From Apoderus coryli (taxonomy: Eukaryota > Arthropoda > Insecta > Coleoptera > Attelabidae), in the NCBI GenBank assembly GCA_911728435.2, contig OU452209.1, forward strand, positions 11,018,869 through 11,082,868: DNA of 64,000 nucleotides, written 5' to 3'. This document shows, piece after piece, positions 52,224 to 63,633 of this stretch; the stretch's first letter is position 1; every line of letters starts with the position of its first letter. The notes beneath the pieces were generated by a model. It did no database searches and had not been told where the DNA came from. It was given only the letters and a program-made list of their open reading frames with translations. Made by a program: the position numbers and the translations under genes.

Positions 52224-52700
52224 ATAGTCGCTGTCCATCACAAATATCGGCCTGCATTTAAGCACAATAGGATACACAACAGTAGACACATGCAAACATA
52301 TATCATCTACATGTACATAGTAATGCATATCCCATACCATGCAGAGGCCGAACAAACTCAATGTATAGGTAAAACCAGTCGTATAAATAGAAATAAATAT
52401 AAATAAAAATAGTATGAACACAAAACGCTAGCAGGAGACCATTTTATCCTTCTGCCAGCATCTCCCAAATATTTGGGTTTCAGCAATGCTCGGACGGTGG
52501 TCTCCAAGCGTTCTGCCGTCGATGTTTAATGCCAAATAATGAAAAATTAAGAGGATTTCATGTCCGTAAATATAACAAATGAAAATAATTTCGTGGCAAA
52601 GCGGACTAAAATGTTGGCTTTACCTACACAAGGAATTTTGTTTAATTTAGCAGGGCCCCAGTCTAATTCGATAGAAACCAGACCGAGGCATGGGTCGACA

Positions 52701-52748
52701 GGTACTGACGAATTCGTTTCGCTCTTGTTATGAGCTCGTCAGAGCACC
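52701..52748 (-). ncRNA. Hammerhead ribozyme, 525-bp unit, copy 5
   Basis: Identical to copy 1. Confidence 0.93.
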
Positions 52749-53225
52749 ATAGTCGCTGTCCATCACAAATATCGGCCTGCATTTAAGCACAATAGGATAC
52801 ACAACAGTAGACACATGCAAACATATATCATCTACATGTACATAGTAATGCATATCCCATACCATGCAGAGGCCGAACAAACTCAATGTATAGGTAAAAC
52901 CAGTCGTATAAATAGAAATAAATATAAATAAAAATAGTATGAACACAAAACGCTAGCAGGAGACCATTTTATCCTTCTGCCAGCATCTCCCAAATATTTG
53001 GGTTTCAGCAATGCTCGGACGGTGGTCTCCAAGCGTTCTGCCGTCGATGTTTAATGCCAAATAATGAAAAATTAAGAGGATTTCATGTCCGTAAATATAA
53101 CAAATGAAAATAATTTCGTGGCAAAGCGGACTAAAATGTTGGCTTTACCTACACAAGGAATTTTGTTTAATTTAGCAGGGCCCCAGTCTAATTCGATAGA
53201 AACCAGACCGAGGCATGGGTCGACA

Positions 53226-53273
53226 GGTACTGACGAATTCGTTTCGCTCTTGTTATGAGCTCGTCAGAGCACC
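53226..53273 (-). ncRNA. Hammerhead ribozyme, 525-bp unit, copy 6
   Basis: Identical to copy 1. Confidence 0.93.
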
Positions 53274-53750
53274 ATAGTCGCTGTCCATCACAAATATCGG
53301 CCTGCATTTAAGCACAATAGGATACACAACAGTAGACACATGCAAACATATATCATCTACATGTACATAGTAATGCATATCCCATACCATGCAGAGGCCG
53401 AACAAACTCAATGTATAGGTAAAACCAGTCGTATAAATAGAAATAAATATAAATAAAAATAGTATGAACACAAAACGCTAGCAGGAGACCATTTTATCCT
53501 TCTGCCAGCATCTCCCAAATATTTGGGTTTCAGCAATGCTCGGACGGTGGTCTCCAAGCGTTCTGCCGTCGATGTTTAATGCCAAATAATGAAAAATTAA
53601 GAGGATTTCATGTCCGTAAATATAACAAATGAAAATAATTTCGTGGCAAAGCGGACTAAAATGTTGGCTTTACCTACACAAGGAATTTTGTTTAATTTAG
53701 CAGGGCCCCAGTCTAATTCGATAGAAACCAGACCGAGGCATGGGTCGACA

Positions 53751-53798
53751 GGTACTGACGAATTCGTTTCGCTCTTGTTATGAGCTCGTCAGAGCACC
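53751..53798 (-). ncRNA. Hammerhead ribozyme, 525-bp unit, copy 7
   Basis: Identical to copy 1. Confidence 0.93.
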
Positions 53799-54275
53799 AT
53801 AGTCGCTGTCCATCACAAATATCGGCCTGCATTTAAGCACAATAGGATACACAACAGTAGACACATGCAAACATATATCATCTACATGTACATAGTAATG
53901 CATATCCCATACCATGCAGAGGCCGAACAAACTCAATGTATAGGTAAAACCAGTCGTATAAATAGAAATAAATATAAATAAAAATAGTATGAACACAAAA
54001 CGCTAGCAGGAGACCATTTTATCCTTCTGCCAGCATCTCCCAAATATTTGGGTTTCAGCAATGCTCGGACGGTGGTCTCCAAGCGTTCTGCCGTCGATGT
54101 TTAATGCCAAATAATGAAAAATTAAGAGGATTTCATGTCCGTAAATATAACAAATGAAAATAATTTCGTGGCAAAGCGGACTAAAATGTTGGCTTTACCT
54201 ACACAAGGAATTTTGTTTAATTTAGCAGGGCCCCAGTCTAATTCGATAGAAACCAGACCGAGGCATGGGTCGACA

Positions 54276-54323
54276 GGTACTGACGAATTCGTTTCGCTCT
54301 TGTTATGAGCTCGTCAGAGCACC
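54276..54323 (-). ncRNA. Hammerhead ribozyme, 525-bp unit, copy 8
   Basis: Identical to copy 1. Confidence 0.93.
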
Positions 54324-54800
54324 ATAGTCGCTGTCCATCACAAATATCGGCCTGCATTTAAGCACAATAGGATACACAACAGTAGACACATGCAAACATA
54401 TATCATCTACATGTACATAGTAATGCATATCCCATACCATGCAGAGGCCGAACAAACTCAATGTATAGGTAAAACCAGTCGTATAAATAGAAATAAATAT
54501 AAATAAAAATAGTATGAACACAAAACGCTAGCAGGAGACCATTTTATCCTTCTGCCAGCATCTCCCAAATATTTGGGTTTCAGCAATGCTCGGACGGTGG
54601 TCTCCAAGCGTTCTGCCGTCGATGTTTAATGCCAAATAATGAAAAATTAAGAGGATTTCATGTCCGTAAATATAACAAATGAAAATAATTTCGTGGCAAA
54701 GCGGACTAAAATGTTGGCTTTACCTACACAAGGAATTTTGTTTAATTTAGCAGGGCCCCAGTCTAATTCGATAGAAACCAGACCGAGGCATGGGTCGACA

Positions 54801-54848
54801 GGTACTGACGAATTCGTTTCGCTCTTGTTATGAGCTCGTCAGAGCACC
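54801..54848 (-). ncRNA. Hammerhead ribozyme, 525-bp unit, copy 9
   Basis: Identical to copy 1; last copy before the inversion point at about 54949. Confidence 0.93.
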
Positions 54849-55336
54849 ATAGTCGCTGTCCATCACAAATATCGGCCTGCATTTAAGCACAATAGGATAC
54901 ACAACAGTAGACACATGCAAACATATATCATCTACATGTACATAGTAATTTTAGTCCGCTTTGCCACGAAATTATTTTCATTTGTTATATTTACGGACAT
55001 GAAATCCTCTTAATTTTTCATTATTTGGCATTAAACATCGACGGCAGAACGCTTGGAGACCACCGTCCGAGCATTGCTGAAACCCAAATATTTGGGAGAT
55101 GCTGGCAGAAGGATAAAATGGTCTCCTGCTAGCGTTTTGTGTTCATACTATTTTTATTTATATTTATTTCTATTTATACGACTGGTTTTACCTATACATT
55201 GAGTTTGTTCGGCCTCTGCATGGTATGGGATATGCATTACTATGTACATGTAGATGATATATGTTTGCATGTGTCTACTGTTGTGTATCCTATTGTGCTT
55301 AAATGCAGGCCGATATTTGTGATGGACAGCGACTAT

Positions 55337-55384
55337 GGTGCTCTGACGAGCTCATAACAAGAGCGAAACGAATTCGTCAGTACC
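55337..55384 (+). ncRNA. Hammerhead ribozyme, 525-bp unit, inverted copy
   Basis: Same ribozyme on the plus strand within the inverted terminal unit: GGTGCT, CTGACGA (55343-55349), stem II, GAAA, GTC, AGTACC. Confidence 0.93.
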
Positions 55385-55740
55385 TGTCGACCCATGCCTC
55401 GGTCTGGTTTCTATCGAATTAGACTGGGGCCCTGCTAAATTAAACAAAATTCCTTGTGTAGGTAAAGCCAACATTTTAGTCCGCTTTGCCACGAAATTAT
55501 TTTCATAGTATATTTACGTTTATCTCCATATTACTGCATATTTAATCAGATAGAATTGGTTTGGGGCAGTAAAAGAACAGTGGAGACAATGCAATCAGAA
55601 TCCGACTTCAAGCGCTGTAATCCTAGAGAATATAAGAACTGTTATATCTGATCTAGACAAAACTGATATATGGAAAAAAATCGGTGGATCACATTTTTCC
55701 GGTCATAGACCCTGTTATCATTCAGCATAAAGGATTTTTA

Positions 55741-57904
55741 AAATATCGTAGGGCATGTAGGAATTGTTATGCTAAGTTGAAATGGTGCGCCTATGGACGG
55801 CGGAGGTCGGCATTGACTTTACAAAGGAATATAGGGTTTTGGTTTTTTATAGCATTATATACTAAGATTGGAAAGAGTATACAAGTTTTGCCCTTTTTAA
55901 ATGTTTAATATGTATTATATATATTTTTAAATAAATAAATTATTTTAACATTAATTTTATTTTATTTAAAAAAAACTGGCGGCAAATTGTCTGTTTGTCC
56001 GGGATGACATGATCTAGCCTTCATGTCATCCCGTGTCCTGTTTATAATACCATTGTATTTATATGTGTTTATTTAACTTTCGTTATTGTATTACGTAATA
56101 ATTGTGCTGTAGGGGATTTTAAAAAATCTATTGGGCAATAAAACTATTATTATTCTATGGAAGCAAATGGCTCACAATTTCACAACTAGTTATATTACCG
56201 TAATAAATATTTAAAATCGTAACTTTATTCCATTTAAAAAAAAATAATACAACTAACTTGATATAATAATTAGAAAGATAATTGTGCACTATTAGAATTA
56301 TCACTTGACCCCACTTTCCAATAAAAATTTGAAGGGTGTGATTGCTCCGCGCTTAGAAATGCAGTTTGGAAGCAAATACGACGTGCTTTAAATTTCTAAA
56401 TTATTTTTACTTGACTAGTTATTTATATTTCTTGGTCAATATGGTTTAAAAATACGTCATAAACTAAGTAGTTAGTCACCTTTTCTAAGCTAATTGTCTA
56501 AACATCCCCAACTTGACCCAATTCACATTAAACCATAACAGCCTTCATCCATCCCAAAACACAACAAATATAGAAGACAACTAACTCTATAAACATTTGG
56601 CAAGTGTATAAATCAAAGCAGATGCCGAAATGCGTCTCAGTGGGACGCTTAACGTCGAGACGCCATTTGATTTATACATGGAATGCTGCAAAAAACACCT
56701 CTGGGGAATTCGCATCATGTCGATGTGGCCGTGCCCCGAATTTTTACTCAATTCGTACTTCACCATTCCGCTACTTCATCGTTTTGATAATATGATGAAA
56801 TAATGTTAGTTTGCCGACGAATATTACAATGTACATTGAAAGGGAGAGACAACGATTTAAACTGTTAACGTGGTTGTCTTTGGTAGGGTTCTAATGGGAT
56901 GTCATTTATTATTCTAACGAGCGTCATTTCTTGAGAGAAAAATATATTTTAATGTTTTTATTCAAGAAGGGGACCTTGTCGAATAATTTAATTAGTTTGA
57001 TTGTCTTATACAGTACGTCTCGTGAAAGATTTCACAATGAATTAGATGATCCCAACATTTATACAGGCTATCTGTCAAGTAACGGAACGGGCGATTCTTT
57101 TCAAAATAGTAGCTACATTTTTAAAAGAAACACGATACACGCCAGTTTATAGCCTACGTAGGTACCGATTTAATTCGAAGTCTGCAGCATGGCCACCTCT
57201 AAGCCATGTTTATTTCAAATTGCCACCCCTATTTCTTAGGGCACTTGTAAGTTGCTGTTGTCATCCAGAATGCAATTATGTGGCACATGTGGGAGGTAAG
57301 ATAAGAACATTTTTGGGAAATGGCAGGTTTTCGATTTTAGTATTTTGACCTACGTTAGTCCATATAACTCCTTTTATTATCTAAACCAATGCGCGGCTGG
57401 TCTATTCGACCTTGAATCGGACTATACCTTGTTATGGTTCAGCCACATGGGTATTGTTCCCGATGATTGTGTTTTGCTCTTTAGGCTATTTATTGTGTTA
57501 GTTGCTCTTATTGACCTCTGCTGTGTTTTTACCTCCTTTTCCCGTTTTTTTATTTACAACTACTTTCTTCATTCTAAATTACATCTATACGAATAAAAGG
57601 CATCTAAGTACTCCACAATACAAACTTCTTGTAATTAAATTATCATACAACCATACATGTTTCAAGCTTAAAAAATCTCATCATCATATTTAGAGAAATT
57701 GGAATAGTGAGCTCAAGTTCAATAGATTCAATTATACAGGTCTGCAATATGAATTAAAAAATTAGGATACAATATAAAGGTAGTATTATTTAACAATCAT
57801 TTAACTTACCACATTGTGGAAAGAAAAAGTTTTTTTATATAATTTTACACATAGGTACTTGCATATGAAAATATATTTGTTTACAGTGATATGTAAACCT
57901 TTTT
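55741..57904. other. No complete gene; transposon scraps
   Basis: A hairpin GGGATGACATGA...TCATGTCATCCC lies at about 56002-56034. At 56140-56190 ATGGAAGCAAATGGCTCACA matches the C-terminal coding end of the DD41D mariner at 35990-38069, a decayed tail of a relative. Several short frames at 56604-57693 show no recognisable domain. Confidence 0.45.
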
Positions 57905-58093
57905 AATAACTTATAGCTTATTAACGATTTCAGAAGAAATAGTATATGCACTTCGTAGGTACGTAGGAAAAGCACATTCCCGGACTACTATGGTTGCTGG
58001 TCTCGGCTGATGCCTTGCCCATGAAATTCCATGTCGTCCGGGAAAGTATTCCTTTTCATACTAAGTACACAATATCGTATTACATAAACCAGT
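57905..58093 (+). repeat. ~190-bp inverted repeat, left arm
   Basis: Reverse complement of 61463-61652 with high identity (for example CATTCCCGGACTACTATGGT and GTCGTCCGGGAAAGTATTCC). The 3.4-kb interval contains a minus-strand LINE. Confidence 0.85.
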
Positions 58094-58299
58094 AGATAGC
58101 GTAGAACCAATTATCAAGACTTTCTAAATTTGATATCTTGGAAGACAAATACTTCCTCACGATTTTTCTAAATGATTTAGTATTTGAGAGAAGTTCATGA
58201 AGACCTACAAACTTCATTTTAAAAATTACTTTACTTAATGAATAATACAAAATGAAATTCAGTGGGGTATCCCGTTTTTTTTGTTCTCCCGATTTATTT

Positions 58300-58460
58300 T
58301 GAGTTCAACACTCTAGCATTGTTATTGTACCTACTAAATATACAAAATTTGACATTTTTCACAAAAAATGATACGATGATAGGTCGCTGTTAGATCAGTG
58401 CTCAAATAATGCAAATGAGAGGCGAATGTTGAATAATACGTGAAAAGTACATTGAAACAA
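58300..58460. repeat. Dispersed repeat related to 38220-38460
   Basis: Same block order as the 38.2-kb copy at moderate identity. Unidentified. Confidence 0.45.
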
Positions 58461-58654
58461 TATAGACTAGTCGCAAAATTTGCACGATTAATAACAAATA
58501 TATTTTTAGTTGGTTGGTTGGTTGTTACTGTCTTATATATTTTGTCAATAACAACATTGATTTAATGAAAAGGTTAAGGTTCATTATATAAGTAATTTTT
58601 CAAAAGTAGAATTTTGATATCTTTATCTAGAGAACGTATAATTTTTTTTATTTT

Positions 58655-60443
58655 GTAATTTCTTTATTTATTTATCTACACCTCAAGCCAACCTTATGAT
58701 TGGATAGGGTCGTCATTACACACAATACATTATTACAATTACAATTTAACAAATAAAGGATAAACAAAACCCGAAATACATACAAAGAACACAGAAGAAC
58801 ATTTAAATGAAAGTACTGTCAGCTTAAGAATCAAAAAACTCTGACAAACTGTAATAAAAGTTTCCTTTTAAAAATATTTTCAGTTTTCGAGCTTTTTATT
58901 TCATCAGGTATTTTATTGAAAACGTAAGAACTTGCACATATAGGCGACTTCCTGAACATTGTAAGGTTATATTTATCGATGTAGATGTTATCTCTATTTT
59001 TTGTTGAGTAGTTGTGAGTAGGTCTTTTTAACTCAGTTTTCATTCGATACCCATGAAGCCCTATTTTATATATATACACAGATGATAGAGTTAATATTTT
59101 ATGTTTTCTAAACGTTTCTCTACAAGATTCCTAACGCCCCAAACCAAAAACGACCCGCAGAATTCTCTTCTCCAGAACAAACACACGCTGTATATCCAAC
59201 GCGATAACACCATACGACAATCTAGAGTATGCAAGTGCATAATAAACACATAAAAGAGCCCCTGTATTTAAAGAATTCCTAAGGACCGACACAGCAAAGC
59301 ACGCCCGGCTAAGCTCCGAACACAGTTGACCTATATGTTGAGACCAACTCAGGTTTTCATCCAACATTATACCCAGGAATTTTGATTTTTCAGTGATTTC
59401 TATAGGATGTGAGTTTAGGTGTAAATTTAAGTCGAACGTAATGTCTCTGATTTTCGTTCTAAACATAATGCAAGATGTTTTTTCCGCATTTATAATTAAT
59501 TTGTTTTTGAAGCACCATTGACTAAAGGTTTTTAATATATTATTAGTTTTGCTTTCTAATTCCTGCATGCTTAAAGCCAATATTGCTATTGACGTATCAT
59601 CCGCAAACATGCAAACCTTTCCAGTATTTATCTTCGGTAGTTCATTCACATATAGCAAAAATATCAGGGGTCCGAGGACACTTCCCTGAGGGGTACCTAT
59701 GTCAATGTTATATTTTCTAGAAAAAGAGTTACCAATTCTAACAATTAATTGTCTGTCACTTAGGTAAGAAATAATCCAGTCGTTTATGTTACCCCTTATA
59801 CCGAGATTTGACAATTTTCGACCCACAAAAGAAATATCTATGGTATCGAATGCACTTGTGATGTCAAATAGTATTCCCAACACATACCGATTTGCATCCA
59901 AGCAGTTATACACATACTGTATGAAGTCAGCCACCGCTGTTTCTGTGGAGTGACGTGCCCTAAACCATTCTTATTTAGGAAACTTGTAATACGGTCAGAT
60001 ACGACTTTCTCGATAATTTTAGAAAGCACACTCAACAATGATATAGGTCTGTAGTTTTTTATATCATGTATATCATTTTTCTTATATATGGGTATAATCA
60101 ATGAAGTTTTAAGTCTTGCGGGAAAGACGCCAGTGCTAAGAGATTTATTTACAATAAGAGTTAAATTTTGCGCAAATTCATCAGGGAAAGCCTTCACAAT
60201 TCTCACAGACAATTCGTCTATACCCACCGACTTTTTGTTTGGTAAATTTGCAATAACTGTTTCAATCTCACTACAAGTCACCGGAAAAAAATACATACTC
60301 TTATCCGTATTGGGACAAACCGTGCAGTCGTCTGACACCACCCCAAACTGTGATTGTATCTTTTTATGTACGTTGGTGGAATAATACTCACCAACCACAG
60401 AGGATAAAGCATTAGGATCTGATATACTTAGGGGACGGATCAA
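58655..60443 (-). pseudogene. Jockey-like LINE, 5'-truncated, one main frameshift
   Basis: Upstream frame (60443-59838) holds KKSVGIDELSVRIVKAFPDE and the DIKNYRPISLLSVLSKIIEK box. After a frame change at about 59940 the next frame (59934-59131) holds FDITSAFDTIDISFV, GTPQGSVLGPLIFLLYVNEL, the catalytic MFADDTSIAI, and LGIMLDENLSWSQHI. A C-terminal piece (59079-58831) and a 3' untranslated end with AATAAATAAA to about 58655 follow. Endonuclease and ORF1 are absent. This is the best-preserved LINE in the window; only a frameshift and a C-terminal break are obvious. Confidence 0.88.
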
Positions 60444-61462
60444 ACAGCCTTAAGAAAGATAGAATTGATAGGCTGATATTTGGAAAAGTAGAAAAAGCAA
60501 AGTTGTTGTAACGAGCAGTTACTTCGCTCTTTGATGCGCCCTTTGGTGTACCTAGTAAAGTTTTAAGAAACTGGTCCCTTAAATAAGAGCACCAATTTCT
60601 GTTGCCATGAAACTATCTTCTTTCCAACTTCGGTGAAGAACATATCAGGTTTTAAGAAGCAACAAGAGCACGATTCTCCATAGTTGCCTTTAAGCTTTGA
60701 GTTTTCTTTTATTAAATTAATAAATTTAATTTATTTCTTTTTTGTGAGAATATTTGATCCAATCTAACATGTTGTGAATCTATTTCTGAAGCCTTTGGTT
60801 ACACCATAAACACAGATGACATTGTATCACTCATGAAGGAACAGCCTGTATGTTCATCTTATATATGTTCTTGACAATCACTCATTTCTGTGATCGTAAA
60901 ATATCAAAAAAGGTAAGTTGTGTTTGAAAATTGCGGAAAAAGCAGAGAAGCGATTATTTCCTAGATTAAAAAAGTACTTCTATATTGTGTTACAATTATT
61001 CCAACTGCTTATCGGCGAAAATTGCATCATAATCATCTTCGCTCAGTCGATAATTTTGTCCAAACTATAATAATAATCATAACGGATGATACCTATATGA
61101 TAATATTCGAAATTCACAAAGATTCACTCAAAATTAAAAAACAAAGCTATTTTACATTTAAGCAAAATTCATGATTTGCTATTTTTTTTCTTATCTACAG
61201 GGTATCGTAATCCGGTAATCCATTCAACACAAATGAGGCTTTGGTAGAGAAAACTAAATTATCAAGAAAATTCATCTGCGGATTATTACAAAATTATTGC
61301 ATTATTTCGCAAAATTCATTGTACCGATGGAAGTCGTCCTCCGACAGCCACTGTACTAATTTGACCTTATAAGGTTGAAAGTTGTTTTTACGAAGAACTT
61401 TATGTAGTGACGTTTCACAGTTGCCTGTATTCCTGCCAGGGATAATCGTTTCTATACTATCT
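60444..61462. other. No gene recognised
   Basis: AT-rich interval between the LINE and the right inverted-repeat arm. No coding content recognised. Confidence 0.4.
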
Positions 61463-61652
61463 TCTGGTTTATGTAATAGGATATTGTGTACTTAGTATGA
61501 AAAGGAATACTTTCCCGGACGACATGGAATTTCATGGGCGAGGCATCAGCCGAGACCAGCAACCATAGTAGTCCGGGAATGTGCTTTTCCTACGTACCTA
61601 CGAAGTGCATATACTATTTTTTCTGAAATCGTTAATAAGCTATAACTTATAT
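61463..61652 (-). repeat. ~190-bp inverted repeat, right arm
   Basis: Partner of 57905-58093. The arms end at different flanking sequences and no target duplication was found, so whether they are ends of one element is unclear. Confidence 0.85.
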
Positions 61653-63174
61653 TTATATTATCAAATAATTAAAATATTTATATTATTTTAAAATGGCATA
61701 CGTTCACATATATTTTACTCAATAGCTATCTCCGTTAATTTTGATCACATAGTATAGTTTAAATTAGCAAAGTTGTAGTATTTTTTCTGAATCATCAGAT
61801 TATGGTGCAAGAAATGACTTACCTATGTCAATCCATTGTCAAAATTTTGACATATAATTACTTATTTTAAATGGAACATCCTGTATTTTGTTTTTTTAAT
61901 CGGTAGAGCTTTTTATTCAGAATTTAAGTATATATATATATATGCTTTATTGAGGTTATGTTTAGTATTTTACTTACTTACTTAGTGTCAAAACAAGTTT
62001 ACAACACCATTGGACTCAGGTCAAAGGGATCTATCTACTGGTATCTTTAAAAGGCAACTTTGATTTTTCATTTGGTTTTCTGGTAAAAATTATTTTCATT
62101 TAAATCTACCATTAAATTGCAATTTATCGGTTCCCATAAAAATTGTAGAAATCACAACATCGACGTAATTAACTTTTGTGTAGCTTACAAGTTGCTCTTT
62201 TTTAAAAAAGTAATAATTTAAAATAATGAGGCTTGTCAAAACTGTCTTTAATTAATGTGTAAAATTTATCTAAATGCCCCCTCTATCTACGCCAATGAAC
62301 AGTTAATGAAAGCCAAAATTATGCAGATTTTAGGTTATCGGTCTGTCTGTATCTCGATAACGAAGCATTTGCGGACATGGGTTCAATGGCGAAAAATGCT
62401 TAAATTAAGTTAATCAATCTCCAGTTTTCGTTTGTTGCAACCATAATGAATCTCCCTGTATATAGGAATAATTTGCTTACAAGTCAGATACAGTTGTAAA
62501 TTTCCCTGCACTTTTAATCTTTATAATGTTTGTGTCATGAAAAATGTTTAAATATTTGCATTATAGTATATTTCTGTAAGTATTTTACTTTTAGTTATGG
62601 ACAATTTTTTTGTTTTTCTTCATGGAATACTGTTTTTCCTTTGGGTTAAGTACTCGTATTAAAATAAGTCTAATTGCTAGACTTCGCCCTTTGATTGGCT
62701 AAGTATTAAGAATTATTTACTTAAGTTATTTATTTTCTGTATTGTATTATATACTTCTTCAATCCATAAAGACCATTGGGATTATTATTTTTAAAACGAA
62801 AAATAAAAAATCTGTAATAGTTGCAATATAATATTATATAATATGCAATAAATATTTATAAAAAATAAATAAATAAGTTAGGTGCATTATTTTGTCTATA
62901 TTATCGTATAGACCCGTACGGGTATAATTTTTCCGGCCGGGAAAGTGTTTCCCGTACTGTTATTTTTGTCGTTACCCGGTAACAACTTAATATACTGGAA
63001 TAACAAGTTTCTTGGCGTGAAAACGCTGCTAAAATGTCAATATTTTGTGATGATATCAGAAAAACAATAATACACAAATAACTACCAACAAAAATTTAAT
63101 TTATTATAAAAAAAATAAAATAATAAACAATTAACACATTATAACCATTCAATAATGCCCTCTAATAATTAATA
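61653..63174. other. Intergenic, OBP 3' flank
   Basis: AT-rich. A LINE-like tail (TCCATAAAGACCATTGGGAT) occurs at about 62764. A candidate AATAAA for the odorant-binding protein gene lies on the minus strand at 63105-63100. Confidence 0.4.
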
Positions 63175-63633
63175 CTAATTTTCATCACTGTTATGGTGGC
63201 GATGTTTGCCGTGTTTACGTTCATGATCCTTTGAACGAGATTCAGATTTTCCAACATTGGGAAGCTTAAAACGTAAGCATTTGTACAAATGTAACGCGGT
63301 CTTTTCTTTGGTACTCTTTTCTTCAGCACAATCTTCCAAGATTTTCTCCAATGCTTCTTCGGTTACAGTTTCAACTTGTCCAACAGCCGTTTGGATCTTT
63401 TGCTTCAGATTGTCTTTATTAACCGTGCCATCTTCATTTTGCACTTGAAGTTGTTTGGTTACACATAAAATGTGAGCTTTGAATGAGTTGTAGTTATCAT
63501 TTTTTCCATTGCCTTGTTGTGTCAATTTATTAAAATGGTCATTCTCTAGTTTTGTACCGTCATTTGCTTGACATGTGTTGTGTGCGTCTTGAAGTTCTGG
63601 ACTTATGGGGGCAGTGAATGAATGCTTTTTAGC
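63175..63633 (-). CDS. Odorant-binding protein, minus-C type, last exon (partial gene)
   Basis: One exon of 459 nt, acceptor TTTTTCAG at 63634-63641 and stop TAG 63177-63175, giving 152 residues. Cysteines fall at exon residues 21, 57, 102 and 119 (HNTC, HILC, EDC, YKC), with 35, 44 and 16 residues between them. C2 and C5 of the six-cysteine PBP/GOBP pattern are absent: the minus-C class. Known role: secreted carriers of small hydrophobic ligands in sensillar lymph or other fluids. The signal peptide is not in this exon; the first exon should lie further right, probably beyond the window. Odd: a basic, histidine-rich C-terminal tail (KDHERKHGKHRHH then NSDEN) that typical members lack. Confidence 0.85.
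   Translation of the reverse strand, partial: AKKHSFTAPISPELQDAHNTCQANDGTKLENDHFNKLTQQGNGKNDNYNSFKAHILCVTKQLQVQNEDGTVNKDNLKQKIQTAVGQVETVTEEALEKILEDCAEEKSTKEKTALHLYKCLRFKLPNVGKSESRSKDHERKHGKHRHHNSDEN

Larger units (their letters stand above)
50447..55503 (-). mobile_element. Retrozyme-like array of 525-bp hammerhead units, 12-14-bp duplication
   Basis: About 8.6 identical 525-bp units in one orientation (50447-54949) followed by about 1.06 units inverted (54950-55503). Flanked by CATAGTATATTTAC at 50433-50446 and 55504-55517 (the first two bases may belong to the unit). Every unit contains a hammerhead ribozyme on the minus strand (plus strand in the inverted part). I see no base difference between units. 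No coding capacity beyond a 72-codon frame per unit without an ATG at its start. It interrupts the DDE transposase before its catalytic glutamate. Confidence 0.9.
47250..55740 (+). pseudogene. DDE (IS630/Tc1-like) transposase gene split by three insertions
   Basis: Pieces in order: 47250-47537 (N-terminal helix-turn-helix, TKIPVSTINLVIRKG and RPTIHNFYKENKVPTLEMIS), 49174-49268 (KKLSEYPNYNYRSLET), 49913-50446 (KKINNRLLIMES; first catalytic aspartate in IIYLDETWFDMH; SRGKRVIILHAESENGF; PPSSVIVMDN with second aspartate), and 55504-about 55740 (RLSPYYCIFNQIELVW with the catalytic glutamate). Each gap is flanked by a target duplication, so the original reading order is restored by removing the inserts. 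Small frameshifts show the gene was already decaying. Related to 44587-45345. Inferred function: DNA transposase, now dead. Confidence 0.85.

Noticed and set aside
50628..54521. Eight repeated 72-aa frames as genes
   Set aside because: They start at GTG, recur only because the unit recurs, and overlap the ribozyme.
50447..55503. CRISPR array or bacterial tandem array
   Set aside because: Units are 525 bp and identical throughout with no repeat/spacer alternation; the context is an insect transposon.
57960..58030. Hammerhead in the 57.9-kb inverted repeat (GGCTGATGCC...GAAA)
   Set aside because: The core reads CTGATGC, lacking the invariant A before stem II; no proper stem II or cleavage site.
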